A DNA stretch of 64,000 bases from Terriglobia bacterium. Lineage in GTDB: Bacteria; Acidobacteriota; Terriglobia; Bryobacterales; Bryobacteraceae. Each line of letters begins with the position of its first letter. Within the stretch, counting starts at the first letter, position 1. Location: the NCBI GenBank assembly GCA_020073145.1, contig JAIQFS010000038.1, forward strand, positions 1 to 64,000. Reading direction: 5' to 3'. The position numbers were made by a program, and so were the translations under genes. The notes beneath the pieces are model-generated. The model saw only the letters and a program-made list of their open reading frames with translations. It made no database searches and was not told the origin of the DNA. This document shows, piece by piece, positions 21,146-31,414 of this stretch.

Positions 21146-21676
21146 TCAGTGAATGGACAGCACGGTCAGCCTGCCTTCGTCTTCAACGCCGCTGACCTTG
21201 GCCGGAATCGGTTTCCCGCTGGATGCCGTCTGCTCCCAATTCTTCTTCTGTTTCAGCGCTTCTTGTGCTCTCAGGTTGCCGACTGAATCGAATGTCAGCA
21301 CCCTGCCGTCTTTCGTCCGCAGTGCGAACTCGGTGGTGCCTGCCGAAAGACCGCATCCGGACTTGGCGGCATCCCCACCCGCTGCGCGATCGGCCTCTCC
21401 CGAAGGCTGGGTGGACGGTTTGTTGGACGCCGTCTCGGTGCCGGGTTCGGAACAGGCGGCTCCCACCAGGTCGCCCTTGTAGTTTCGCGTCTTTACTTTA
21501 CTATCGGCCCCCGGTGCATTGCCGGCCGGTGCCGCAGCCTTTGCCGATGCCGCGGTATCAGGAGTCTGCGCCTGCGTTGCCTGCGTGGGCGGAGTCTCGG
21601 TCTTCGGTTCTTGACCCCACGCCAGAGTTGCTCCCAGGACGAGACCCGCGCCGGTTACGATTCTCAAAATATTCAT
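21146..21676 (-). CDS. Secreted hypothetical protein
   Basis: A 176-residue exported protein. It has signal peptide MNILRIVTGAGLVLGATLAWG, a Thr/Ala/Pro-rich linker (residues 22-60) and a small folded part beginning YKGDLVGAACSEPG and ending GRVLTFDSVGNLRAQEALKQK...KVSGVEDEGRLTVLSIH. Two cysteines (ACSE and SGCGL) could form a disulphide. GGAGGGTGTC immediately precedes the ATG. It faces the HAD gene. No family is recognised, though the folded part resembles the 'GDL(V/I)..C' proteins common in acidobacteria. Confidence 0.75.
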   Translation of the reverse strand: MNILRIVTGAGLVLGATLAWGQEPKTETPPTQATQAQTPDTAASAKAAAPAGNAPGADSKVKTRNYKGDLVGAACSEPGTETASNKPSTQPSGEADRAAGGDAAKSGCGLSAGTTEFALRTKDGRVLTFDSVGNLRAQEALKQKKNWEQTASSGKPIPAKVSGVEDEGRLTVLSIH

Positions 21677-21951
21677 GACACCCTCCAGACACCCCGGAGT
21701 AACAGACCGACTGCCAAACTGAATGCCTTTCCAGGGTGGATGTCAGGAACCGCACTGTGCCGGGCTCAGAGTCGTCGTTGCCGCACTCTACGGCGGCCGG
21801 AACGTCCACTTCCTCACGGCCGCGATGCGCATCTTCGCCCGCATCCCGAATCGACTGGAATTTTTTTCCGAGTCACGCGCGGCGCGAATCCGTTCACGGT
21901 TGAAAAAATACCCGGCCATCGCGGGAACAGCCGGTCACTGCTCGGAGCGCC
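21677..21951. other. Intergenic region, nothing assigned
   Basis: Lies downstream of the CysO-MoeZ fusion (minus strand) and upstream of the secreted protein. No coding frame, repeat or clear hairpin stands out. Confidence 0.5.
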
Positions 21952-23403
21952 TCAGTACTTCGGCACGCTTGAGTCCACCCGGTCGCTCCACGCCAAAATG
22001 CCGCCCTTCATGTTGCGCACGTGCGGAAAGCCGGCGTTGCGCAGAATGCCGCAAGCCTTCGCGCTGCGCATTCCGCTTTTGCAATGGACTACGATGTCGG
22101 CATTCTGATCGAGTTCGTGCAACCGCTGCGGCACCTCGCCTAGCGGGATCAGCTTCGCGCCCGGAATGTTGCAAATCTTGTATTCGTGCGGTTCGCGCAC
22201 GTCGATCAGCAAGAACTGGTCGCCGCGATCCAGCATGGCCTTCACTTCGGTCACTTCGATTTCGCCTTCGGTCACTTTTGCCTCCGCAACGGGCGCGGCG
22301 TTGGGGCTCGGCACGCCACAGAACTGATGATAGTCGATCAGCTTGGTGATCGTGCGATGCTCGCCGCACATCGGGCATTCCGGGTTCTTGCGCAGCTTCA
22401 ACTCGCGGAACCGCATCCCCAGCGCGTCGTACAGGAGCAGCCGCCCTACCAGCGGCTCGCCAATCCCCAGAATCAGTTTCACCGTTTCCGTCGCCTGGAT
22501 CAGCCCGATGGTCCCCGGTAGAATCCCCAGCACCCCGCCCTCGGCGCAGCTCGGCACCAGCCCCGGCGGTGGCGGCTCAGGATAGAGGCACCGGTAGCAC
22601 GGGCCGCCTTCGTACGCGAACACGGTCGACTGCCCCTCGAACCGGAATATGGAGCCGTACACGTTCGGCTTCCCTAGTAGCACGCACGCGTCGTTCACCA
22701 GGTAGCGCGTCGGAAAGTTATCGGTCCCATCGACAATGAAATCGTAATCCTTGAAAATCTCCAGCGCGTTCTCGCTCGATAGCGCCGTCTCGTGCTTCAC
22801 AATCTTCAGGTATGGATTGATGCCCTGCATCTTCTCCGCGGCCGAGTCCAGCTTCTTGCGCCCTACGTCGGCCGTCGAGTGGATCACCTGCCGCTGCAGG
22901 TTGGTGAAGTCGACCACGTCGAAATCCACGATCCCGATCTTGCCCACGCCCGCCGCCGCCAGATACAGGCCGAGCGGCGCGCCCAGCCCGCCCGCGCCCA
23001 CCAGCAACACCTTCGCCGCCTTCAGCTTCTGCTGTCCTTCGATCCCGACTTCCGGGATGATCAGATGCCGGCTGTACCGCAGAATCTCGTCTTTCGAGAG
23101 CTCGGCGGTCTCGGGCGGCGCTGCCACCGTCGAGCCGCCCGCAATCGACGGCACCAGCGAAATCGTGTCGCCGTCCTTCGCCGCCGTCGCGTCCTTTTTC
23201 AGATACCGGATGTCTTCATCGTTCAGATACACATTGACGAAGCTGCGCAGCTTGCCCTCGTCGTTAAAAATCTGCTTGCGCAGGTCGGGGAACTGCAACG
23301 TGAGCGCGGCCAGCACCTCGCCCACCGTTCCGCCGGACGCGGTCACCGCGTCCTGCTTCCCCGTGAACTGCCGCAGCGGCGTAGGAATTAAGACTTTTGC
23401 CAT
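21952..23403 (-). CDS. CysO-like sulphur carrier / MoeZ-type E1 / rhodanese fusion
   Basis: A 483-residue three-domain protein. Residues 1-90 are a ubiquitin-like carrier close to mycobacterial CysO (KLRSFVNVYLNDEDIRYL, DGDTISLVPSIAGG) whose Gly-Gly (89-90) is followed at once by STVAAPPETAE rather than a free end. Residues 103-350 are a ThiF/MoeB adenylyltransferase: RYSRHLIIPEVGIEGQQKL, VLLVGAGGLGAPLGLYL, DVVDFTNLQRQV, DGTDNFPTRYLVND, plus zinc pairs CYRC and CPMC. Residues 373-483 are a rhodanese with active Cys in HCKSGMRS. The protein would activate and thiolate a carrier for cysteine synthesis, but its own carrier must first be cut free. It starts 1 nt after the JAMM protease stop. Confidence 0.9.
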   Translation of the reverse strand: MAKVLIPTPLRQFTGKQDAVTASGGTVGEVLAALTLQFPDLRKQIFNDEGKLRSFVNVYLNDEDIRYLKKDATAAKDGDTISLVPSIAGGSTVAAPPETAELSKDEILRYSRHLIIPEVGIEGQQKLKAAKVLLVGAGGLGAPLGLYLAAAGVGKIGIVDFDVVDFTNLQRQVIHSTADVGRKKLDSAAEKMQGINPYLKIVKHETALSSENALEIFKDYDFIVDGTDNFPTRYLVNDACVLLGKPNVYGSIFRFEGQSTVFAYEGGPCYRCLYPEPPPPGLVPSCAEGGVLGILPGTIGLIQATETVKLILGIGEPLVGRLLLYDALGMRFRELKLRKNPECPMCGEHRTITKLIDYHQFCGVPSPNAAPVAEAKVTEGEIEVTEVKAMLDRGDQFLLIDVREPHEYKICNIPGAKLIPLGEVPQRLHELDQNADIVVHCKSGMRSAKACGILRNAGFPHVRNMKGGILAWSDRVDSSVPKY

Positions 23404-23404
23404 A

Positions 23405-23821
23405 TCAATAAATCAGCTCCTCTGGGGCTGCCTCGGTCTGCTCGAAGTTCGGCAGCCAGCTATTGGCGTGGTGAAATTCGCCCTTCTGGATCGAGAGCAC
23501 CACGAACGAATACCACGGACAGGAATTCTGCAAATCCGTTTTCGAAAAATACGCATCGCAGTCCGGGTGCGAATGGTAGATCCCGATCAGGTCCATCTTC
23601 CTCTCGCGCGCCGCTTTGTCGGCGGCCAGCAGGTCTTCCGGCCGCAGTTCGTACCGTGCTGCCTGCGCGCCTTGAAAGGCATTCTTCAACTCCAGCGCCA
23701 CCCGCACCACCTTGGCGCCATCGTCGGCCGAGCCCAGCATGGCCCCGCAACATTCGTTTGGATAGGTTGCGCGGGCGTGCGACACCATCGCCGCCCACGG
23801 TTCAGATTCGATTCGGATCAT
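23405..23821 (-). CDS. JAMM/MPN+ metalloprotease (Mec-like)
   Basis: A 138-residue zinc peptidase of the JAB1/MPN family. The JAMM motif is complete: catalytic Glu in YPNECCG (about 23), then HSHPDCDAYFSKTD with both His, Ser and Asp. In mycobacteria Mec cleaves the CysO-cysteine bond and releases cysteine. Here it lies between a CysM-like synthase and a CysO-MoeZ fusion, with an ATGA overlap to cysM upstream and 1 nt to the fusion downstream. It can plausibly serve both to trim the buried Gly-Gly and to hydrolyse CysO-Cys. Confidence 0.9.
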   Translation of the reverse strand: MIRIESEPWAAMVSHARATYPNECCGAMLGSADDGAKVVRVALELKNAFQGAQAARYELRPEDLLAADKAARERKMDLIGIYHSHPDCDAYFSKTDLQNSCPWYSFVVLSIQKGEFHHANSWLPNFEQTEAAPEELIY

Positions 23822-24771
23822 TCCTCGTCCCAGAAATGCTCGCTCAAGTATTTTTCGGCGCTGTCGCACAGCATGGTCACGATCGTAGCCGCCTCGCCCC
23901 GCTCCGCCAGTTCGCGCGCCAGCAGCGTCGCCGCGTGTACATTGCAGCCCGAGGAAATCCCCACCAGGATGCCTTCCTCTCGCGCCATCCGCCGCACTCG
24001 GGTGTACGCGTCCTCGGTCTCGATCCACAAATTGCCATCCGCAATCTGATCGTCATAAATGCCCGGCACGATGGCCGTCGGCATGTGCTTCAATCCTTCC
24101 AGCCCGTGGAATCCGCTCGAGGGCTGCGCCGAATAGCACTTCACGTGCGGCATGTCGCGCCGCAGACGCCGGCTCACCCCCATGAACGTGCCGCTGGTCC
24201 CCATGGCCGTCACAAAGTGCGTGATCCGCCCACCGGTCTGTTGGATGATCTCCGGCCCCGTGTGCTCGAAGTGCGCTTTCCAATTCGCCGGGTTGTTGTA
24301 CTGGTCGGGATAAAAATAAATGTCGGGGTCGGCGTTGTAAATCTCGCGGCACAGCCGGATTGCCCCGTCGGAGCCTTCCCCCGCGTCGCTGAATACCATC
24401 TCAGCCCCGTAGGCCTTCAGGATTCGCTTGCGCTCGATCGATGCATTGGCCGGCAGCACCAGCTTGATCTTGTAGCCGCGCACCGCGCCGATCATGGCAT
24501 ACGCAATGCCCGTGTTCCCGCTCGTTGCGTCCAGCAACGTTCGCTGATGGTTGAGCTTGCCCGAGCGCTCGCCGTCCAGAATCATGTTCATCGCCGCCCG
24601 GTCTTTCACCGAGCCGCCCGGATTGTAGAACTCGGCCTTTCCCAGAATCTCGATTCCCGGGTATGGTTGCGACGTCTTCTCCAGACGCACCAGCGGCGTA
24701 TTGCCGATGGTCGCCAGCAGCGGCTCGGCTTCCGGCCGTCTCGGATTGGGAACAGGCAGAACTTGCGCCAT
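23818..24771 (-). CDS. cysM: CysM-type cysteine synthase (probably CysO/O-phosphoserine dependent)
   Basis: A PLP enzyme of the beta-substitution family, 317 residues. The PLP lysine lies in YNPGGSVKDRAAMNMI, the substrate loop is ATSGNTGIAYAMIGA, and GTSGTFMGVSRRLR binds the phosphate. The C-terminal SSGCNVHAATLLAREL closes the fold. Context with Mec and CysO points to the mycobacterial CysM reaction, O-phosphoserine plus thiocarboxylated CysO, rather than sulphide-using CysK. ATG 24771 has AAAAAGG upstream; the longer frame would need a TTG at 24831. First of three coupled genes. Confidence 0.9.
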   Translation of the reverse strand: MAQVLPVPNPRRPEAEPLLATIGNTPLVRLEKTSQPYPGIEILGKAEFYNPGGSVKDRAAMNMILDGERSGKLNHQRTLLDATSGNTGIAYAMIGAVRGYKIKLVLPANASIERKRILKAYGAEMVFSDAGEGSDGAIRLCREIYNADPDIYFYPDQYNNPANWKAHFEHTGPEIIQQTGGRITHFVTAMGTSGTFMGVSRRLRRDMPHVKCYSAQPSSGFHGLEGLKHMPTAIVPGIYDDQIADGNLWIETEDAYTRVRRMAREEGILVGISSGCNVHAATLLARELAERGEAATIVTMLCDSAEKYLSEHFWDEE

Positions 24772-24968
24772 GAGTACCTTTTTGGATTCACTCCTCCGCC
24801 GCACCGATGCAAACATCGCATCCTTCTGCAACTAAAGGAATTATCGACTCTCTGGGTGCTTTCTCATTCTACCATTGCGTCCGTCGCTGTCAATGAACCA
24901 AAAGCCGGCCAACCTGCCCGCACTCCGAGGCCGGTGCCGGCCCCCAGTCGCCGCTCTCCGCGCCTCTC

Positions 24969-26369
24969 CTAACTTTCCGAAACCACCGGCAGTTTGGCCG
25001 CCTCCCACGCGGCCATGCCGCCCGCCATCTCCATCAGATTCGTGATCCCGTACTGGTGCAGAATGCTGGCCGCGATGGAGGAGCGGTACCCGCCCGCGCA
25101 ATGCACCGCAATGCGGCGGTCCCGCGGAATCTCGGCGACGCGCTCTTGCAGATGGTTGAGCGGTAGGTTCACGCTGCCGCGCACATGCTTGGTGGCCCAC
25201 TCGCGCGGTGAACGCACATCCAGCAGCAGGGGCGGGTCGGCCGCACTCAATTCCTCAGCCACGATCGGCACCCCGGCCCGCTCCGTCGGCCACACTAAGT
25301 CCGGCCGGTCGGCCAGCGCCGCCATCCCTCCCGGCAGGTAGCCTGTCACGTGATCGAAACCAATCCGGCCCAGGCGCAACGCGGCTTCCTGCTCTCGCCC
25401 CGGCTCCGCGATGATCACGATCGGCTTGGCTCGGTCGAGCACCGTCCCCGCCCACGTTGCGTACTGGCAGCCGAGCCCGATATTGATGCTGCCCGCCAGG
25501 TGCCCTTGTCCGTACTCGGCGGCGTCACGGACGTCCAGAATCTGTGCGCCCGCATCCCCCATCCGCAGAACCTCGTCCAGTTCGATGGGCCGCAAAACCT
25601 GTTCGAGGTTCTTGTCCAGCGTGGTCCGCTCGCGTGTGTTGAGGATGGCGTCGTAGGTGAAGTACGCCGGGGCGTCTGGTTGGTCGGCCGTGACCAGGCG
25701 GATGAATTCCTCCTTCGACATCGGCTGCAGCGCGTAGTTCAACAGGCGTTGATCTCCCAGCGAAGACACCGTGTCGGAGGAAAGCTTCTTGCCGCAGAGC
25801 GAGCCGGCGCCGTGAGCCGGGTAGACCAGCGTCTGGTCGGGTAGCGGCAAGAGCTGCTTGTGCAGCGAGTCGTACAAGTGCGCGCCCAGGTCACTGGCGG
25901 TCCAGCCCAGCGAAGCGCGCAGGTCCGGACGGCCCACGTCACCGATAAAGAGAGTGTCTCCGGTGAGCACGGCATAGGGTTTTACCCGGTCCTGATTGAG
26001 GTCGAAGACCAAAATGGAGATGGACTCGATGGTGTGGCCCGGAGTCTCGAGAACCTGCAGGCGCAGCCCTGGAAAATCCAGCGTGTCGCCGTTCTGCATC
26101 GCCACGAAGGCGTATTCCGCCTGAGCGCGCGCGCCCAAGTGCAGCATCGCCCCGCACCGGTCGCGCAATTCCAGGTGGCCCGCCACGAAGTCGGCGTGGA
26201 AGTGGCTAAGGAAGACGTGGCGGATCTGGAGCCCCTGCTTCTCCGCATCGGCCACATACTGCTGGATGTCGCGCTGGGGATCGACAATAATGGCGGTCGC
26301 GCTGGCCTCGTCTCCAACCAGATACGACGCGTGGGCCAGGCAGCCCAGGTAGTACTGTTGCAGGATCAT
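24969..26369 (-). CDS. Persulfide dioxygenase-like MBL protein with two rhodanese domains
   Basis: A 466-residue protein. The N-terminal 250 residues are an ETHE1/Blh-type metallo-beta-lactamase fold, with HFHADFVAGH, ETPGHTIESI, GDTLFIGDVGRPDL and YPAHGAGSLCG, expected to oxidise glutathione persulfide to sulfite. Two rhodanese domains follow. The first (about 270-360) has no cysteine in the active loop (IAEPGREQEA); the second (about 370-460) has HCAGGYRSS. ATG 26369 gives the family start MILQQYYLGCLAHASYLVGD. It lies just upstream of the cysteine genes on the same strand and belongs to the same sulphur theme. Confidence 0.9.
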   Translation of the reverse strand: MILQQYYLGCLAHASYLVGDEASATAIIVDPQRDIQQYVADAEKQGLQIRHVFLSHFHADFVAGHLELRDRCGAMLHLGARAQAEYAFVAMQNGDTLDFPGLRLQVLETPGHTIESISILVFDLNQDRVKPYAVLTGDTLFIGDVGRPDLRASLGWTASDLGAHLYDSLHKQLLPLPDQTLVYPAHGAGSLCGKKLSSDTVSSLGDQRLLNYALQPMSKEEFIRLVTADQPDAPAYFTYDAILNTRERTTLDKNLEQVLRPIELDEVLRMGDAGAQILDVRDAAEYGQGHLAGSINIGLGCQYATWAGTVLDRAKPIVIIAEPGREQEAALRLGRIGFDHVTGYLPGGMAALADRPDLVWPTERAGVPIVAEELSAADPPLLLDVRSPREWATKHVRGSVNLPLNHLQERVAEIPRDRRIAVHCAGGYRSSIAASILHQYGITNLMEMAGGMAAWEAAKLPVVSES

Positions 26370-27138
26370 GAGCTCTATAAGTGTAACGCCCGCGAGTGCA
26401 ATCGTCCGCCGGAGGGCGTCGCGGCATGCTAAAATTCCAGTAAGCAATGCTCACCGACCTGAAGTTGGTGGTTCGCCTCCAGGAAATTGACCTGCGGCTG
26501 GCGGATCTCTCGCGGGAAATCACCGCGCTCCCCAAACACATCGCTGAAATCGAAAAAAAACTGGGTTCGCACGAACGCAAGCTCGAGGCCGACCGCGCCG
26601 CGCTGGCCGGCAACCAGAAAGAGCGTAAGCAGTGCGAGGCCGAAATCCAGATCCAGGAGCAGAAGATCTCCAAGCTCAAGGATCAAATGCTCCAGGCCAA
26701 GACCAACGAGCAATACCGCGCTTTCCAGCATGAGATCGAATTCTGCGAAAAGGAAATCCGCAAGTCCGAGGACCGCATTCTCGAGTTGATGTCCGAATCC
26801 GAGCCGCTGGACAAAAATGTCAAAGCGGCGGAAGCCGCGCTCAAGGCCGAGCGGGCGCAGGTCGAAAGCGAGAAGCAGGAAGCGCGAGCCCGCACCGCGG
26901 TGGATGAAAAAGCCGCCGCCGAATTGCAGCAGGAGCGCGCCGGCATGGTGGCGCAGATTGCTCCTCCCCACTACCAGCTCTACGAAAAGGCCCGCAAGGC
27001 CCGCCGCGGAATTGGCGTCGCCGAAGCCGTCGCCGGCCGTTGCAGCGCGTGCCAGATGGCTTTGCGCCCCCAGTTCGCGCAGGAGCTCAAAAGAGGCGAC
27101 AAGGTGATGTCCTGCGAAAGCTGCCAGCGCATCCTCTA

Positions 27139-28237
<1,099 letters not shown>

Positions 28238-28306
28238 GGCCTATCAGTAGATACTCTCTTGAAAATTTTGCGAACTAAATCCCATCTCGCACGTATTATC
28301 TTTGTG

Positions 28307-28337
28307 TTGACAGGTCGATCATCGAGTGGAGTATACT
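28307..28337 (+). promoter_or_regulatory. Sigma-70-like promoter of the padR-permease operon, near-leaderless
   Basis: TTGACA (28307-28312) and TATACT (28332-28337) are separated by 19 bp. The -10 box ends 6 nt before the padR ATG (28344), so transcription should start at or next to the first codon. This site is also where a PadR autorepressor would be expected to bind. Confidence 0.55.
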
Positions 28338-28343
28338 GACCCC

Positions 28344-28694
28344 ATGCCGCGACGTGAATCTCCCCTCCAGAGTGAAATGCTCCAGGGAACTCTCGATATG
28401 TTGATCCTGCAGACATTGGTTCTGGGCGCGGCCCATGGTCACACCATCGCCCATGCCATCGAGCGCGGTTCCGAGGACGTCCTCCAGATCGAACACGGTT
28501 CTCTCTATCCCGCGCTCCATCGCCTGGAGGATCGGCGCTGGATCGCATCGTTTTGGGGGACTTCTGAAAACAATCGCAAGGCTAAGTACTACCGGCTGAC
28601 CCCGGCGGGCCGAAAACAGTTGCTGGCCCAGACCACCCGCTGGGACGAGGTGGTTCGCGCCATCGGTCGCATCCTCAAGCCGGCCGCGGAGTAG
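28344..28694 (+). CDS. PadR-family transcriptional regulator
   Basis: A 116-residue winged-helix repressor: LQGTLDMLILQTLVLGAAHGHTIAHAIERGSEDVLQIEHGSLYPALHRLEDRRWI, then the wing GTSENNRKAKYYRLTPAGRKQL. It belongs to the acidobacterial PadR subgroup that precedes orphan permeases. ATG 28344 was preferred to GTG 28326, because the -10 box would lie inside the longer frame. The permease starts 4 bp after its stop. It probably represses its own operon. Confidence 0.92.
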   Translation: MPRRESPLQSEMLQGTLDMLILQTLVLGAAHGHTIAHAIERGSEDVLQIEHGSLYPALHRLEDRRWIASFWGTSENNRKAKYYRLTPAGRKQLLAQTTRWDEVVRAIGRILKPAAE

Positions 28695-28698
28695 CGAT

Positions 28699-31410
28699 AT
28701 GAGATGGTGGCGTTTCTTTCGGCGAGCGCACTGGGATCGAGAACGGTCCGCGGAGATCGACTCGTATGTCCAGATCGAGACCGATGAAAACCTCGCGCGC
28801 GGCATGCTGCCGGATGATGCTCGCGCCGCCGCCCGCCGCAAGTTCGGCAATCGCACGCACGTTCGAGAGGAGATCTACCGCATGAACACCGTCGCCTTTT
28901 TCGATTTGTTCGCCCGTGACGTGCGCCACGGCCTGCGCGCGCTGCGCCACAACCCCGGCTTCACCATCGTGGCGCTACTGACGCTCGCCATCGGCATCGG
29001 CGCCAATACGGCGGTGTTCAGCGTGGTGAACAGCGTGCTCCTGAACCCGCTGCGCTATCCCAAGCCGGAGCAACTCGTGGCGCTCCGGCAACTGGCGCCC
29101 GGCGCGGCCGGTCTGGCCGGCTTCCAGGACGGCCTCCCTCTTTCCGCGTCCATGTACTTCACCTACTCCGAGCACAACCGCTCCTTCCAATCGATGGGCG
29201 TGTGGATCACGGGCACGGCCAGCGTGACGGGCCTCGCGGAGCCGGAGCAGGTGCGTGTAGCCGTCATGAGCGACGGAGTGTTGCAGACGCTCGGTGTTCC
29301 GCCGGCAGCCGGTCGATGGCTATCTACCGCCGACCAAATCCCGCGCGGGCCCGACCCCATGAGCGTTTCGGGGCGCACTGCTACCGTGATGCTCAGCTAC
29401 GCATACTGGCAGCGGCACTTCGGAGGAGACCGGTCCGTCATCGGGCGCAACCTCACGGTCGATGCGCGCCCCCGCGAGATTGTCGGGGTGATGCCTCGGG
29501 GTTTCCGCGTCGTCAATCAGGAGTTCGATCTCATCGGCCCATTCGCTCTAGATCGCAGCCGCGCAACTCTGGCCGGCTTTGGCCTTCAAGGGATCGCCCG
29601 CCTGAAACCCGGAGTCCCCATAGCGCGCGCCAACGCGGACCTGGCCCGCCTGATTCCGATTTGGATGGACTCCTGGACCAACGGGCCCGGTACCAACGGG
29701 AAAATTTACGCGACGTGGAGGATCACGCCGGCGATTCGCCCTCTCAAACAAGAGGTCGTCGGCGAGATCAGCGACGTGCTGTGGGTGGTGATGGCGACTA
29801 TCGGACTGGTAATGCTGATCGCCAGCGCCAACGTCGCGAACTTGCTGCTGGTGCGGGCGGAGGTACGGCAGCAGGAACTGGCATTGCGCTCCGCGTTGGG
29901 CGCCGGGCGTGGACGGATTGTCGGAAGCCTGCTGGTGGAGAGCGTGATGCTGGGCCTCATGGGCGGCGTGCTCGGGGTTGGGCTTGCCTACGCTGGCGTG
30001 CGGCTGCTCTTGAACATTGGCCCCGCGAATTTGCCTCGCTTGAGCGAAATCTCCATCGATGGGCCCACGCTCGCCTTCACGCTGCTGCTTTCCGTGCTAT
30101 CGGGTCTGCTCTTCGGACTGATTCCGGCCTTGAAGTACGCCGGCCCCCGCATCTCCGCGATCCTCCGCACCGCCGGGCGGACGGCCAGCCTCAGCCGCGA
30201 GCGGCATCGTTGGCGCAATGTTTTGGTTGTCGCCCAGGTAGCCATGGCGCTAGTGTTGCTGGTGAGCGCCGGGTTGATGATCCGCACGTTCCAGTCCTTA
30301 CGAACCGTCGATCCGGGATTCTCCGACGCCGGGCATCTGCAGACCCTGCGCATCGCCATTCCGGATTCATTGGTGACGGACCGCGAGCGCGTGGTCCGCA
30401 TGCAGAACGAAATTGTGGACAAGTTCTCGGCGATTCCGGGCGCGGCTTCCGCCGGGTTCGCGAGCCAGATGCCAACCGAGAGCAACTGCTCCAATTCCAA
30501 CTGGGACGTGATTTTCGCCCAGGATCACACCTACCCTCCAGGCGAGATTCCGCCGCTCTACTGCTTCGAATATGTTTCTCCGGGCTTGTTTCGCGCGGCG
30601 GGAACACGGGTGATGCTGGGACGTGAGTTCACCTGGAGCGAGGTTTACAGCCGCAGATCGGTCGCGATCTTGTCTGAGGGTCTGGCCCGCGAGTTGTGGG
30701 GCTCTGCATCCGTGGCTCTGGGCAAGCACATCCGGCAGCGCCCCGCCGGTCCGTGGTCGGAAGTGGTGGGTATCGTCCAGGATGTCCGCGAGAACGGGGT
30801 CGCGGAAAAAGCGCCCGCGATCGTATACTGGCCTTCGCTGGCAGACAACGCGTTCGGCGGGGTGATCCGTGCGGCAACCTTCGTCATCCGCAGCGACCGT
30901 GCGGGTACGGAGAGCTTTCTCAACCAGCTCAGGCAGGCGGTCTGGTCGGTAAACGCCAGCCTCCCAGTTGCCTCTGTGCGGACCATGGAGGCGATCTACG
31001 AGGAGTCTCTCGCGCGCACTTCCTTCACCCTGGTGATGTTGGCGATCGCGGGCACGATGGCATTGCTGCTCGGGATCATCGGTATCTACGGCGTGATCTC
31101 GTACGCGGTCTCGCAACGGCGGCGCGAAATTGGGATCCGGTTGGCGCTCGGAGCACAGGAAGGCGCACTCCGTCGGATGTTCGTGCGCCACGCGCTGAAG
31201 TTGGCCGGCATCGGTGTAGCCCTCGGGCTGGCGGCGTCCGCCGGGCTAACGCGGCTGATGAAGTCGCTGCTGTTCGGCATCAGTCCGCTCGATCCGCTGA
31301 CCTATGCTGTGGTGCCGTTGGTTCTGGTGTCGGCGGCGTTGCTCGCCAGTTACTTGCCGGCGCGCCGCGCGGCGGCGGTCGACCCGGTCGAAAGTCTCCG
31401 GGCGGAGTGA
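28699..31410 (+). CDS. Acidobacterial duplicated orphan permease (ADOP), copy 1
   Basis: A 903-residue MacB/FtsX-type permease without its own ATPase. The N-terminal 60 residues form the helical cap typical of PadR-linked copies: RRAHWDRERSAEIDSYVQIETDENLARGM, then DDARAAARRKFGN. TM1 follows at NPGFTIVALLTLAIGIGANTAVFSVVNSVLLNPL, then a MacB periplasmic domain, a central FtsX block (about 360-470), a second periplasmic domain and a C-terminal FtsX block (about 775-900) with YGVISYAVSQRRREIGIRLALGA. It ends PARRAAAVDPVESLRAE. Copy 2 follows 4 bp later. An unlinked LolD/MacB-type ATPase probably powers it. Confidence 0.9.
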   Translation: MRWWRFFRRAHWDRERSAEIDSYVQIETDENLARGMLPDDARAAARRKFGNRTHVREEIYRMNTVAFFDLFARDVRHGLRALRHNPGFTIVALLTLAIGIGANTAVFSVVNSVLLNPLRYPKPEQLVALRQLAPGAAGLAGFQDGLPLSASMYFTYSEHNRSFQSMGVWITGTASVTGLAEPEQVRVAVMSDGVLQTLGVPPAAGRWLSTADQIPRGPDPMSVSGRTATVMLSYAYWQRHFGGDRSVIGRNLTVDARPREIVGVMPRGFRVVNQEFDLIGPFALDRSRATLAGFGLQGIARLKPGVPIARANADLARLIPIWMDSWTNGPGTNGKIYATWRITPAIRPLKQEVVGEISDVLWVVMATIGLVMLIASANVANLLLVRAEVRQQELALRSALGAGRGRIVGSLLVESVMLGLMGGVLGVGLAYAGVRLLLNIGPANLPRLSEISIDGPTLAFTLLLSVLSGLLFGLIPALKYAGPRISAILRTAGRTASLSRERHRWRNVLVVAQVAMALVLLVSAGLMIRTFQSLRTVDPGFSDAGHLQTLRIAIPDSLVTDRERVVRMQNEIVDKFSAIPGAASAGFASQMPTESNCSNSNWDVIFAQDHTYPPGEIPPLYCFEYVSPGLFRAAGTRVMLGREFTWSEVYSRRSVAILSEGLARELWGSASVALGKHIRQRPAGPWSEVVGIVQDVRENGVAEKAPAIVYWPSLADNAFGGVIRAATFVIRSDRAGTESFLNQLRQAVWSVNASLPVASVRTMEAIYEESLARTSFTLVMLAIAGTMALLLGIIGIYGVISYAVSQRRREIGIRLALGAQEGALRRMFVRHALKLAGIGVALGLAASAGLTRLMKSLLFGISPLDPLTYAVVPLVLVSAALLASYLPARRAAAVDPVESLRAE

Positions 31411-31414
31411 CGCG

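Noticed and set aside
22751-24049. 432-residue plus-strand frame over the cysteine operon
   Set aside because: Antisense to three genes with complete catalytic motifs.
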